Position numbers and translations under genes: made by a program. From positions 36,471,194-36,535,193 of the forward strand of contig NC_021673.1 of NCBI RefSeq assembly GCF_000247815.1: DNA of 64,000 bases, read 5' to 3'. The notes beneath the pieces were generated by a model. The model was not told where the DNA came from and made no database searches. It saw only the letters and a program-made list of their open reading frames with translations. Below, piece after piece: positions 15,038-28,472 of this stretch (within the stretch, counting starts at the first letter, position 1; every line of letters begins with the position of its first letter). This DNA is from Ficedula albicollis (Eukaryota > Chordata > Aves > Passeriformes > Muscicapidae).

Positions 15038-15170
15038 GTACATTTCCTCAAAGCTGAATTACCTACTGCAGTGTGCAGCTGCAGTGATTGCAAGTGCAGT
15101 AGTTTGTACATTTCCTCAAAGCTGAACTACCTACTGCATGTGCAGCTGCAGTGATTGCAAGTGCAGTAGT
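15038..15170 (+). repeat. Tandem duplication, about 68-bp unit
   Basis: Two adjacent copies starting GTACATTTCCTCAAAGCTGA (15,038 and 15,106) and ending in GATTGCAAGTGCAGTAGT. The second copy lacks two bases of the first (CAGTGTG versus CATGTG). Confidence 0.92.
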
Positions 15171-15282
15171 AATGAACCTGTTATTTTGCAGTCCTTTCTC
15201 CAATTTGTTTATAAGGGTCAGATTTTAATGAACCTGTTATTTTGCAGTCCTTTCTCCAATTTGTTTATAAGGGTCAGATTTT
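15171..15282 (+). repeat. Tandem duplication, 56-bp unit
   Basis: Two essentially identical 56-bp copies starting AATGAACCTGTTATTTTGCA (15,171 and 15,227), directly abutting the preceding duplication. Confidence 0.93.
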
Positions 15283-15323
15283 CAATTCCAGCTGTGTTGT
15301 TTCATGACTATACCACCTAAGGA

Positions 15324-15377
15324 CCTAAGGACATTGACCATTTAAAATATCCTAAGGACATTGACCATTTAAAATAC
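15324..15377 (+). repeat. Tandem duplication, 27-bp unit
   Basis: CCTAAGGACATTGACCATTT plus AAAATA is repeated at 15,324 and 15,351. A shorter partial CCTAAGGA precedes it. It is the third independent duplication in this 350-bp stretch. Confidence 0.9.
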
Positions 15378-16918
15378 ACGCCTATTTAGAGTTTAGTACA
15401 TTAATGCACATTATGCACATTTAAATAATAGTGGTTCTTTTCCCTCTGTCTTTTCCCCTTCTAGACATTGAACTAAATTAAAGGTACAACTCTTTCATGC
15501 CTTCCCTTTCCTTGATGGGTGAAGATATTTTAGAACTATTTTTGCAGGTACACATGTGGTGGTTCTGCTGAACGTCAGTGTGGCAGGAGATGTGTGAGCT
15601 GCTGTCCAAAATCCACTGTTTCTTAGCGTGGCTCTCTGCTCCCAGCAGGATTTAGTTTTAGTCTGAGCTCTGCACTGAGGCTGTGGCAGTGATGCTTCAG
15701 GAGGAGACCTTTGGGAAGCACTTGGATCAGAGTTGGTACACGTCTGGTAGCTGAAAAAAGTTCGAATAAAGCTCAGGCAGAAAAGCTTAGGCAGAGGTTT
15801 TGAGTTTCCCACAGGCAAATCCAGCACGACGTTGAGAGAACAGTCCATGAAGAGAAAGATCTGCACCTCCTCTGTCTTGTCTGACACTTCAAATTAAAGC
15901 CTGGGTGAAGACTTTATTTGGGCCTTCAGAAATCTGGAGCTTGAGTTCTTACATTGATGACTGCAGTCTTGTTCTTAAACCCAGCTACTATTCAAGCACA
16001 GGCTGTGAGAACACGGAGAGAACAATCCGTGACACCTGAAATTACCAGGTTCAGAATTATCCTTACCAACAGAACAAAAGAAGACCAATCATTTTGAGAG
16101 CAGAGAAAAGTAATAATGTTCTCTGACTGATGAGAAGTTCACTGCCTTGTGAAAAGTAAAACAACTCTAAAAGTATAACAAGTCCTTGCAAATGTACTTT
16201 TGAATTACAGTGCTTATATTCCACAAAGCTGATGCTAAGCAGTAGGAGAAACTATTTTGCTTGGAACAAGGTAGAGTCATCTGCAGTGGAATGCAAATGG
16301 GATCAAACTAAGAGAAAGAGAAATTAGGCTGGGTGTCAAGCAATCTGAACTAAGAGCTTCCCAAGGGAAATAATAAAAGCCACATTATTTGGGACACCTA
16401 AAATTAGACTTCAGAAAGCACTAAAAAAAAATGTGCAACCTTGCTTTGGTAGGGAGGTGGACTAGAAAAGGCAGGGTTTGGGATTTTCTTCTCTTTTTTT
16501 TTGCAATAAATTCTACAATTGTTTGGCTTAATTCTGTTCTGTGATATTTAAGTCAAGGTAAGATTTACATTGGTTATTGCCTTAGGAAACTGAGGTTAAA
16601 CATATAGGCTTCTCCCTTCCACCTATTGCCAGTCTTTTGAACGGTATCTTTTTATTTCTGTCCCTTAGGGAGAGTTCAGACCCCTCTCTTCCCATTATAG
16701 GTATGTGTATTTAGAGGAGTGGAGAAAGGGCACATGTGCCTTAAGGATCCTTTGTAGCATTTCCCTCTTTCCTGGCTCTTACCAGACTCTAGAATTGATC
16801 AATATGATACTCTTTTTTTGTTTTGTTGTTAATTCGGAATTTATTTAGATTATTATGTGAAAATCCATAAACTCGCCCTGTTCTGAAACTATTTTGTGAA
16901 ATTACTGGACATGGTTTA

Positions 16919-16984
16919 TATACATAGATATATATGTATGTATATGTTTGTGTATATATATGTTTGTGTGTATATATGTAATAT
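16919..16984 (+). repeat. TA/TG-rich microsatellite
   Basis: Interrupted (TA)n/(TG)n/(TATG)n simple repeat in the presumed intron 1. The Tyr/Ile/His-rich frames on the opposite strand are produced by it. Confidence 0.85.
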
Positions 16985-17255
16985 AATGAGGGAGAGGCAA
17001 ATGAAATACAACCTTTAACCAAGGAGCAATGTGTTCCTTGTAATATGTGTTGTTATACTGAAACTGTTGCAGCCTTCTCCATAATTTTCTTCCAATACAG
17101 TGCATGTGATATTGCTGCAGTAATACAAAAGAGGTTATCACAGCCAATCCTACATATTAAAAAGTGAAGATTGTGAAATTATGACTAAATGTTAAGAGCC
17201 AAATGTTTTTTATTATAAGTTAGCTTGAAGATTCCTGCATTTATCAGCATACACG

Positions 17256-17488
17256 GTCTAGTTGTGAGATAGCAGTGCTCCTTTCAAAGCCCACTTGAAC
17301 AAATAGAGTCCGTGTGTGGAGAATGGTTCTTCATGTCTAGTTGTGAGATAGCAGTGCTCCGTTCAAAGCCCACTTGGACAAATAGAGTCCGTGTGTGGAG
17401 AATGGTTCTGGTCTAGTTGTGAGATAGCAGTGCTCCTTTCAAAGCCCACTTGAACAAATAGAGTCCGTGTGTGGAGAATGGTTCTTCA
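17256..17488 (+). repeat. Tandem triplication, 76-79-bp unit
   Basis: Three adjacent copies starting GTCTAGTTGTGAGATAGCAG at 17,256, 17,335 and 17,411. Copies 1 and 3 agree closely; copy 2 carries two substitutions (CTCCG for CTCCT, and GGACAA for GAACAA). Confidence 0.93.
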
Positions 17489-19900
17489 TTGTGTAGGCAT
17501 TACCCTGTAATAAATAGTGCTGGTATTGTACACAATACCATGCCACAGTCACGACATCAAGCCTCTGAATTTGTGAAATAAGAATTTGGGAGGTAAGAGA
17601 CTAAAGAAGGCATGTCAGCAGGATTTTCTGAAAGATGGTTCATTCCTGGAGGGTTTGAAATTGTGTGGGAGGAAAGCTATATGGTGTCTCCAGTATTTCA
17701 TTCAAGGGCTGTGTGTTATAGCCCCACAGAATGCATTTTTCCCTGATGCCACTGGACAGGAGGATATGGGAGTGGGATACATGGTGAACCCTTCCTCTGC
17801 ACTGAGTTTTGGGTTGTAGATGGTCACACAGTTCCTAGTCCTTGAATTAAGGCTGCATCATTTGGAGGAACAGGTGCTGGGGCAGGGACTGGTGGAGAGG
17901 CAGCTAGAAAAGTCATCTGATGGCATTTCAGATTGTGACTTTTAAATAGCAGGAGCTGATTCCCATTTCCTTTCTCCCACTGCTGCTACCTCCTGCTGCC
18001 ATTCATGTGGTCTGCCACAGGAGCGTGGGTTGTATTTTTTTTCCTAATTTGACTAAGAGCATATTCCCCATTCTAAATCCTTAATGAAGACAAAAGGCCT
18101 GTATTGCAGGGTAGGAAGATATTAACCCAAAACATATTATTAGCTGGGAAGACTCATTCTCCTTATGTCCATGTTTTTGAATGGCTTAATTGAGGAAAAG
18201 AGATATCTTCTGAAAATGGGGTTTTGAATAGGGTGGACTGGTGGAGATGCTGTGATGCCAGCTTTCTTGGAAAGCTTCATTAAGAGATTATTAAAGTGAT
18301 TGGAACCGATTCTGTCACAGATCAGGGTGCTTTGCTATGCCAGCCCTTTGCATAGCAATCTCTCAAGGGAGAGAGTGTTTCAGAGGCTCTGTGTGTTTAA
18401 TTTTTGAGTGATCTCCCAATAAGTATTTTACAAGATAGAAAAGGAGGAAAATACTCAGATATTATCGGGATATTGTTCATGTACACTAGGTAGGAGGTGA
18501 ACAAGTCTGCATGTAGGTTTTAATTTCACCGCCTCTTCCAATCTAACCCTCTAGCAAAACAGCCAGATATTCCCCTCAAGACTGTAACTTGCCTCATTTC
18601 TGTGTTGTCTTCTCTCCTGAACTTTCCCAGATTTAACTGTCATGCCTCCTCCCTACACAGATGATTCTGGAAAAGCGTGGAGTGCCTGCTTTTAAAAATG
18701 AAGGGAGAAGCAAGGGGAGTAGAGTCTGGGAATTGTGGTATTTTCAACTTAACATCAATTTCTAGTAAAACATTAAAATGTGAAAAATTTCAGGAGTCAG
18801 GGAAACAAATTATGACCTAGAGAGACGTATAATGAGTAAATGTGAGAAACCAATGTAATTTCTTGTTAAGACAAAGCCTTGCAGAAAGAAAAGACAAAGC
18901 ATATGACATATTTTGTGTTATTGTAGGACTTTGGACACTGTTTCATATGATGTCTTGAAGAGTCTCAGAAAATAATCGTGACACGATGGATGTAGAACAA
19001 GATGTAAAACTAGATGTGTTCAGAGCATTTATCCAAGTGTCACTAGCAAAAGATTTCAAGTATGGCTTGCAGAGGGCTCTCTTTGGCACTGCCTAGTACT
19101 TTCATTTGCAACTTTACTGATGAAATACAGGGGTTTCTTGTTAACTTTAATGATGACTGAGTCATGCTGAGGGCTGGGTTAAGTATGAAAATTAGTGATG
19201 CACTGTCATTCTGCAAAAGATTTTCTTTAAAAAAGCATATAGCTTTTGTTGGAAGATATGTGCCTTTTTGTCAGTGTATTACTAAAGAATTGTGAAAATT
19301 AACATTTAAAAATGGCAGGAAAACCACTTGATTTTAACATTTGAGATGTCTGAACCTTGATATATTATTTATAATAGAATCATTAATTTGTGGAATTATT
19401 TCTTTATTTATTATTAAATCATGAGGGTTTTTTTCCCCACTTTTTTTCCTTTAAATATTGAATAAGTCCACTGAACCTTAAAAAGTCCCTTACTCTTTCC
19501 TTAGAGCAGCAAAGTTCTGGCTCCAAGTCAACAGAGTTTTTTGTCCCAGCAGGAGTGTCTGCATGTGGTCGACTGTGATTTGTTCTCTGCAGAGTTGCAT
19601 TTCAGGGCTATGGGCTAGGTTAAGGCAAGATGTAATAGTTGGACAGGCTAGGATCTATGCATTTGGTACTCATGGCCCTGGTCCAGCTCTGTGAGCTTGC
19701 TCTTTAGATGTATGTTGTCATCATAACTGTAATGAGGCTGTTCATACAGTACTTTTGGAAGCAGTGCAGTATAAAAGTCTTCAGTCTGCTGAGAGCTCGA
19801 TATTTGGCCGATCTTCAGCTTGCAGTGTATAATCATATTCCTCTCTGTTTTTTCTTTTTATTCTTCCACTTTTCCTTCTCCTCCCTTCTTTCTCCTCAAG

Positions 19901-20041
19901 GACATAGACTTTGGCTGTATTTTTCACAACTGCTGAAGCTAGAAATCCAAGCGGATGCCTGTGCCACCACCGCCGCCACCACCTCCTCCTCCACCACCTC
20001 CACCACCTTCTGGAGGGCCCCCTCCACCACCACCACCACTG
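19901..20041 (+). CDS. WIPF3: WIPF3 first coding exon (poly-proline N-terminus)
   Basis: The exon follows a long pyrimidine tract ending in CTCAAG (AG at 19,899-19,900). It has about 54 nt of 5' UTR, then ATG at 19,955 and 29 codons (19,955-20,041) ending at CTG|GTAAGA in phase 0. The peptide is MPVP followed by about fourteen prolines, SGG, seven prolines and Leu. The MPVPPPPPPP start is the hallmark of WIPF-family N-termini and is a likely profilin-binding segment. The ATG is the only reasonable start because the conserved protein begins here. A longer open frame covering this stretch in another phase, with Thr/Ser repeats, is a shadow. Confidence 0.9.
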
Positions 20042-23000
20042 GTAAGACTGACTTTTATTTCTATGGGCAAAAGCTTAGCTGTAGCAGCCACCTTAGAGCC
20101 CACAGGATTTTGGCATGGATATTCATAGCAAATATCTGAGGCAGATGTTTGTTTTGCTGGCGCTGGTTCTTCTGTTCATTACAGCAGTGGTCTCCAAAGT
20201 GGGGTGTGTGGGATGATCCGTTGGTGTGTGGGATAAAAATACTGGAACCTCAGTCATACATGTGTATACTTTATAAAGAAATAAACCTATGTATATTGGC
20301 ATGCGTGCTCAAAAATTTTATTGCTAGGAGTGCACGATGAAAAAGTTTTGAGATTATTAGAGTGCATATGGTGAAAATATAGCATTTGTGAATACTTTTC
20401 CAGCCAAAGGGAATTCATTTTTGTATTGGTAATATACAGATGGTAAGTATTAATTTCTCCATCCTTCTTACAGCTCCTATTAAGACTCACAGTGTGCAGC
20501 CGTACATTTTGCCCTTTCTAGCACACTGTATCTTCCTGGGGATACAGCACAATATTCTTTTGTACATGTGCAGGAACAATTACAGCTTGTAACAGATCAT
20601 TACTGTATGTGTCATGAAGTAGAACATGTGCCTTGCCAGCATGTTTGCAATAAGAGGAGGATGTTCTGGGTGAACTTTCAGGGTATTACATTTTCATACC
20701 TTCACAATCAATTATTGTACCTATGGTAAAACCTATTTAAGTAATTCCTTGAATTCTATGATTAGTTGATCATAACCTGTTTCTGCATTGAAATTCTTAG
20801 ACTTTTTTTGAAAGAGTGGAACCTGGCACAGTTGTGTTCAAGTCATAAAATCTCTCCTGATTTTTTTTCATGTATTTTTCTGTCACTGCTATGTTTAGTT
20901 GCAGAGTATGTCAATCTCTGCAGCAAAACAGTACATGGTACTTCAAATGTACTTCAAAGTACTTCAAGTTTATTTTTTTTTAAGAACTACATTTCTTCCT
21001 TGCATTCCCTGGCACCTCTGCCGGTTTTGTTCCCAGGAAGGTTGGTTGATTTTGTTTAGTATTGTTCATAATGCTCTTATTTTATCTTTTTTTCCAGAAG
21101 GAGGTTTCCTTAAAAGTTTCTCTCTGCTACTTTACAGGCTGAACCATTTTGTAAAACTCCCCATGAGTTGTGGAGGTGAAGAGGAGGAGGATAAAGAAAG
21201 CAAATGAAATAAGCAGTGTTTGATTATTTTCAGCATTCAGTTTCAGCTTTGGCACCATGAGCAGTGTTTCCAATTAGCAATTCTTCTGGGCTGGTACACA
21301 ACCTATACTTAGATGCTGAAATAAGTGGGCTGCATATTGTGAGCAGCTTAATGCTCACAGCTGCAATTAAAGTCAACAGAAGCCACAAATGTTCTTATCC
21401 TAATAAATTTAGGTCAGTAAAGTATCTAGAGACATTTTTAGACTCCTCTAACATACGCCAATGTAAATGACTTGAGAAAGCTAAAAGGATCATTATGAAC
21501 AAGTTTAGGATTTTTTGTTTTGCCTTCCCTTTTCTGATGACTAAACCACTACCATAATAGAGTTTTGATACAAGACGGCTTGTTTTCCTATTGTAGTTGG
21601 ATCATTCTCTTTCAAATGGGGTGATCTCTGTATAAAATATTAGAATTTAGAGTCAGCTCAATCTTGGTTATATGACACATACTAGATGTGTTTCTAGTTA
21701 ATATCTGATATTGAAGCCTTGCTTTTAATAAGTCTTGATAGTAAAAAGAGTATATGAATCAAAACAAATAACTAATAAAATAGTGTGGCAGGACATTGTT
21801 TTTTCTGCATCAGCAAAATGACTTTTCCCTGTCAAAACTGAATGAGAGACAAGATCAGGAATCTGCTTGGTGAGTTCAGCAGAAGCACAGAGTAGGAGGC
21901 AGCTCTCCAGCTGGTGCCAAGTTACCGAGTAAAATCTCTGAGTTCAGGAGTCTGCAGAAACTTGCTATAGACCCTATTTTCTTTTACTAGAAAGTCCTTT
22001 TCTAGAAATTGGCATTTGTCTTTTACAGTTGCTAAACTGCCCAGCTGTTGTTACAGCTGCCAGATCTACAGTTGGGGGATGGAAGAAGGAAAAATTTTAA
22101 TAGGCATGTAGCTTTAAGAAAAACCTTCAAAGCAAATAAGTTTTTATTTGGCCAACAGCTGGAAAAGTTCCAAAGTAAACAGCACAGTGATTTTTATTAT
22201 ACTGGTATGATTAAACCAGGGTAAGATTTGCATGTTAGCAATTAAAAGTTAGGTTTTAATTTTGCTGTTGATATGCGGGTGAGCCACTAGTTTAACTCAT
22301 GTGATTTATGTTAAAAGAAAAATATCTGTGTGTAGGTGGGGGTTTTAGAATCCTGTTGTTTTTCAGGATGCTATTGCAGGGGTACCATAGACTTGTCTTG
22401 TTTTTCTAGTTATGGATGAGAGCTGTACTTTCCTCTTGTTTTCACTACCAAGAGATTTTTAGCAGAAGTTGTCGCCACATCTTTTTCTCTGCACACTTCC
22501 TTTGTGAATATTGTGAGCCCTGATCCCAAATAATTTTAAAGACCTTACTTCATAGCTTTTTTGTCCTGTTAACTCCTTCTTAATGCAGAAGAAAGTTATT
22601 GCCTAGTGTTTTTTAGCCTTCTTCCTACTGTTTTCTATGACTTTTGGACTTGCTGATGTTCTGTAAGTACTTGTAATGAATTTTGTTCATAAAAGTTATT
22701 ACAAGACAATACAAAGTTATTTGGAGATGGTATTTAACACATGCTAGAAGCTTCCTGTGGCCAACAACCAAAAAGCTACTGGCTATTAAAGCAAACTTAA
22801 AAGGAAACAAATTCCTAGATTTCTCAGGAGGGGTGTCTGCTGTAGCAGATGTAGGTGGCTGAGTCAAAATGTAAATATAGCTAATTAGATTAATTGAGCA
22901 TGTCTTCAAATGCCTGCCTTCTGCGGGTCATAGAGATGAGAGGGGTGAGTAGGCAGGATAAAGCTGTGCCCTGCTGTATATCCTGGCACTGGCTTACAGA

Positions 23001-25134
23001 ATTCAATTGTCTTCTTGTTGCCTTTTACTCTACACCTTAACAAAGCACACTTAGATAGGAGACATAGGGTGTTTGTTCAAAGCTCTTTTAATTTATATAC
23101 ATGCCATGTAAGGTGGAGGTTTTTAATAGAGTTTTTGTTGGTGGTCTTGATGAGGAGGGTGGTAGGTTTGGAATTTTATAAAACTTTCTGCTCATGAAAA
23201 GTTTTATTTTATACCCCCTCTATTTCTTTTACCACTCTTGCCTTTAAGTTTGGCATATGAGGCAACCAGGTTAGTTTTGATATTTTCTGGAGTAGGTGTC
23301 ACCACTGAGACTGATTAAAATTTTTCTCTACGTAATTTCCCAAGAAAAGGATCAAGAGAGAATTTTGCTTTGATAAACCTTGTTCACCCATTACAAGCAG
23401 TGAAGGCTGCTTACTGCTGTGTAGCCTCCATACATATGGATTTGTAATGTCAAAATCAGTCATCACCTATTAAAATGTTAATATTGGAGGAAGTGTGGAT
23501 GCGTATCAGCCCTGCTGGGTTGTGCCTTACTCAGAGATGTTTGTTCAATGATTCATACGTTTGTGGAGTTTAAGAAAATACTTCTGCTCTCTTTAGAATT
23601 GTTATGATTAAAGTCTTAGCATAGAAATTAACCCCTAAAATCACAATGGTTCATATGATTAAAGCTTATAAAGTAGTACCAGGTGTTTATTTGCTGCCTT
23701 GTGGCACAGTAGAAACCAGGATAGCAGGAGGAGAAAGTAATATGCTTACTTTGGTGATAGAAATGTGAAACTTCAAACAATTATGAATGCTAGACTACGT
23801 GTAAATTAATCATAATGATTATCTTATTCTTATTTAGTTAAAATTTAAAAACAATTAAAAACAGAATTACTGTTGCAGATAAACCTGTCAATGTTTACCA
23901 AGTTTGTTATTCTCTTCTTATTTTCTACTCTTGCAATAGAAAACTCAGAAAGGCAATTTCTCACGATATAATGCTGTGATAAAAGCATAATTTACACAGA
24001 AGAAGGATTTCCAAGGTTCAGGAAAACATAACCTGATAGTTTTCCTTGGAGGGACGATTTTTTTCCCCTCCTTCATGCAGTTGTTAGATTGAAAACCTTG
24101 CTGAGCTGTTTCCTTCAGCCTGCACAAGAAATTCAGAGAGCTACAGTGTTCATCTGAAGTTGTGTGGGAGTTGGTTTTGCTCCTATGACATTTAGCACTA
24201 CTGTTCTTTGGAAAGAGAACAAACAACATATGTAAAACATCTTGGCTGAAGATAATGATGATTTATGGTATTTTGATTTGGTCTTACCCAATATAGTATG
24301 AGTGAATATGTGCATATGAGCACTCACATGCATAAATTTTTGGTCATGCTTGCTAATTATTTATTGTAAAAATTAAAATAATTTCTCAAGTTTTTATTCA
24401 GATTCCCTAAACATGCAAGTGTAATACCAGAAGAACAGAATTGTTCATGGTGCCAATTTTGAAGGAATATGTTTATTAAAATTTTATCTGAGCTGTAAGG
24501 TCATATTTTGTACTTTGTCATGAGTCTCTAGGCCAGAAGATAGTAAAGGACAATATTTATTGCTGATAAGTAAAGCACACCAGAGTGAAAAAAAGTACAA
24601 ACTTGGTAATCTTGTTGGTGACTGACTGATCATATAGACTGTGCTAAAGGCTGAACAAAGCACAGCTGAAATTATTGAGTGCTTTGTTCCAGACAAAATA
24701 AAGGATACTGATTTATAGTGTTTTAATAATATATCATATCTCACACCAGTCTGCTTTCATAAAGAAGTGAGAAGCAATCACATAGAAAAAAAAAATGCTC
24801 TTTGTGTGGTTTATTTGACTTAATTTTCAGCTGTTGGAAAATTGGGATTGCATAGCTATGGCATCTCAAATTGTTGCTGCTGTAGCCTTCTACTCTTGCA
24901 GACAGCAAATGCAGAAAGGGTAAGTGGGAGCTGTGAAAGGTGAGAAAGATGAAGAGAAAACATAAACACTAGGTTGGCATTGCTCTGTCTCACCTGGACA
25001 GGTACAGAGGCATGGACTGCTTATAGTTCCTAGGTGCTAATCTTCTTGAATTCTTCACTTGAGAACTCTAATGTCACCATTTTAAATGTATTTAGATTAT
25101 GAGTTCTGTTTTGCAGGTTTCTTCATAATGCCTT

Positions 25135-25206
25135 TTGTGTTCTGTGTGTCTGAGTGGAATGGAACATTAATGTCTTGTGTTCTGTGTGTCTGAGTGGAAT
25201 GGAACA
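25135..25206 (+). repeat. Tandem duplication, 40-bp unit
   Basis: TTGTGTTCTGTGTGTCTGAG then TGGAATGGAACA occurs at 25,135 and 25,175, with identical 32-bp cores. Confidence 0.88.
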
Positions 25207-26301
25207 CATTTGAAGAGCATTCTCTCTCTTTGTTTTTAATCTATATAATATACAAGTATGGAAATTGCAGAGTAGAGTTACCAGCTGTAAATGATCCAGC
25301 CTGGGTACCAGAAGCAGCCTAGCTGCAGACAACTAACAGATTAATTTACCATTCTAATCACAAAGTAATAATGCACTTAAAAGTCAGTACCCCATCTCTC
25401 ATGTATGCAGTGGCTACACATTAAATTCAATCTGTCAATTAATATTATACTTTTAGCCTTTCAATTAAAAGATAACTCAAAATTATAGCAACGCTTGTGT
25501 AGGACTTCTCTGAATGGCTGGAGGGTGAGAGTGCAAGAAATGCTACTTTCTCATTATTCTCTCTTGGGTTAACCATAATTTTGTGTGGATGCTGAAAGGC
25601 ATTTCAGAATGATCAGTAGCTTCTACACAGGTAACTGGGTATGAAAAATAGCCTAGTGTTCTTAGAGAGAGATTTAATTGTGATGTGTATATGTTGTTAT
25701 ATACTGAAATTTTTGTTGCCACTACTCCTGGTATCCCTTGTCATTCTGGGGACTCTGCTATGGTAGACAGAGAGAATAAACAGTGTCACCAGCTCCCACT
25801 GTGATGTTTCCAGCCTTGTGGTGTTTGATGTTTTCATTGCAATGCCAGGCCCTCAGATTTTCTTGTTTATGTAAGAGTCTTCCCTTTCTTTTCATTGATG
25901 CAGAGGCAGACATGGGACTTTGAATCTCAAAAATTTAGGAATCAAAACATGAAGTTCAAAATTATTTTGAAGCCAGTCTCAGGGTATTTTTGGTATTTGA
26001 CTTGTGATCTTTCTGGACTTCTGGGAAACGCTTTAGAGTAGTTTAAATTTTATACTGCCTCCATTTTGGTGGCTTCTGTTTCTGCATGTTTTCTTTTAGT
26101 ATAAGAGCAGTCAGAATTTGCATTTAAAATGTGGGTGTCAGAAAGTTAAATACCTACAGAAAAGCTCAGCAGGTATAAATGATCCTACTCATTCTGTTGC
26201 ATTTTTTTTGTATTCAGGTACAGAAATCTAGCAACCCACACTGGAAAACCTTAAGTACACCCTAGTGAATAAGCCCACTGTTCCATTTGAGGCAGGAGCA
26301 A

Positions 26302-26870
26302 TTGAACCCTTTAGTATACAAGATTTTTATATTCTCTGATTCAGCAGTGCTAGCATAAGGTGCAGAGGGTTTATTGGGTGCAGTTGAACCCTTTAGTATA
26401 CAATATTTTTATATTCTCTGATTCAGCGGTGCTAGCATAAGGTGCAGAGGGTTTATTGGGTGCGGTGGCATTGATTTCTGGCGGTGTTTGAAACGAGCGC
26501 TAGGAACACAGATTTAGAAGAAATCCTGCTGCTACGCTGGTTTTTGTGTTCTGTTCCCTGCTATTGTATGCTGGTAACTTCAAGCAGGTGCAGAGCAGGC
26601 ACTAGGCTCTGCTAACACTGAAAGGATTGAACCCTTTAGTATACAAGATTTTTATATTCTCTGATTCAGCAGTGCTAGCATAAGGTGCAGAGGGTTTATT
26701 GGGTGCAGTGGCATTGATTTCTGGCAGTGTTTGAAATGAGCGCTAGGAACACAGATTTAGAAGAAAGTTGCTCCTGCTACGCTGGTTTTTGTGTTCTGTT
26801 CCCTGCTATTGTGTGCTGGTAACTTCAAGCAGGTGCAGAGCAGGCACTAGGCTCTGCTAACACTGAAAGG
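26302..26870 (+). repeat. Nested tandem duplication (82 and about 243-bp units)
   Basis: The unit beginning TTGAACCCTTTAGTATACAA occurs at 26,302, 26,384 and 26,627. The first copy is truncated to 82 bp; the second and third are about 243 bp each. Copies 2 and 3 differ at about six substitutions, mostly G/A or C/T changes, plus a short indel. This indicates genuine age rather than a simple assembly echo. Confidence 0.93.
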
Positions 26871-28472
26871 CATCACGATTTGGGACTAAAGCCAGGACAA
26901 GGAGGTGGCGGTAGCGCCAGAAGAGATCTGTAACAACTTTTCCACTACTTCCCTCGCTGGGAGCTGAAAAACAAGGTCAGTGTAGACATAGCCTATCTAA
27001 GTACACACATTGCTTGATGACCTTTTCAACCTGGCAGGTTCAGACTGCAGAACTTTGTGCGATGGAGACTGAGATCACGGTTAATCAGTACTGAGCTGGG
27101 CGTAGGTGGAATTGTCAAGTGCTGGTCCTGTCATTCTCTTGAAACAATTATTTCGTTAGCTGCCAGGAAGCTATTTGGCAGGTCCCCTTGCGTGGGTTCC
27201 CTCAGAAATGTTGGCTGGAGAGTGAACCCTCGCATGGGAAGCATTTGAAGCTCAGCTTGCTAGAAGGCTGAGAGAATGCCATGTTTGCCCAGGCAGACCA
27301 GGTGCCAAGAATTAATTAGTTTTGTTCTATGCAACACAGCAGAAACACAAGAAGGGGCTCTGATCTTGCAAATGACTCTGCAGGTGGAGTCTTGCACTGT
27401 GGTGGGGTCTCCCATACTTAAAAAGATTTAAATCAGAGGTCAGAGCTCTCTTGTGGACAGAACCAAAACTGTCAGGAACCAGATCTCCCAAGCTTCTTTA
27501 GAAACAAGCAGTTTAAAATATTTAAAATAAAAGAAGACATCTACTTTACTGTTGATATGTCTTGGATTTTTCCTTAAACTGGAAAGGGGAAATTATTTTG
27601 GATATTTTGTTTTGTATTTGACAGTGCATGAGTGAAACCACACCTGACGCATATGTAATGAAAATACAAGAAGGATGACAATGTTTTTCTCTGTGATACT
27701 TCTGCTTGTGATGTGCTGGAAACTGGATTTATTATTTTAATAAGCTCCTTTTTTTTATTGCTACTGCTTTTTTGGCACATTCCTGATGGAGACTTTAGCT
27801 GCTGGTTTGAGAATTCTGTGTAAAAGCAATGCTCTTGCCTGCTGGGCAAACTGTTTCTGCTGCAAATGTAAAATCATTAATTCCTGGCATAATTCTAAAC
27901 TAGCAATAGTGGATTGATCTTGGAAACAAGTTCCAAATTTCTGTGGGGTTTCAGATTTCTTGCTGAGCTACAAATGGATAGATGACTTCTATAATCTTGT
28001 GCTATGTCAAGGAAGGACATGCTGGTCAGTGTACAGTGAGATTTCTGGTCAACTTCCATATTTTACTTTGTCCCAAAACAACCTCATTCTTTTAATAAAA
28101 AGTTATTACATTGTAGTTTGTTAGACTGTTCTGGCATCTTACTGGCAATATTACTTTTTCTCTGTCAGTTCTGCTTTTGAAAAGGATGCAGTCTTTGGGG
28201 AGCTGAATTCATTTAAATACCTTAGTCCTGATGACTACAGGAATCTCCTTATAGAACACTTGTGGTCATCAGCTTGTAGTTAAGTGGAAGGAAGCTAAAG
28301 AGTAAGTTGCTTGCAAGCAGGTCTCCCCTGTTCTCTCTCCACTCATTTTTTTATCATCAGTGGTCCCAGAAGGGTATTTTAACACACTCATGCCTTTTGA
28401 GGCCACTTACTCAAGGCCTGTGCCCTTACAAACTGTTGCAAGCACCAACCTAATGCCTGACTTTCCCTCAAA

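Larger units (their letters stand above)
6051..19900. other. Probable WIPF3 intron 1
   Basis: About 14 kb without a recognisable coding exon. It holds several local tandem duplications, a TG/TA microsatellite near 16,919-16,980 and a small CpG-bearing GC-rich patch at about 6,980-7,090 that could be an alternative first exon. Intron status depends on the first exon being upstream. Confidence 0.5.

Noticed and set aside
15495..15887. 130-residue minus-strand open frame
   Set aside because: No recognisable domain, no splice context and ordinary composition. Probably chance.
16789..17147. Tyr/His/Ile-rich minus-strand frames
   Set aside because: Produced by the TA/TG microsatellite.
17256..17488. 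Regularly spaced repeats that could suggest a CRISPR-like array
   Set aside because: The copies abut with no unique spacers, and the genome is vertebrate. It is a tandem triplication.
19708..20139. 143-residue plus-strand frame over the poly-proline exon
   Set aside because: It reads the exon in the wrong phase (Thr/Ser/Ala repeats). The ATG at 19,955 in the proline phase is the real start.
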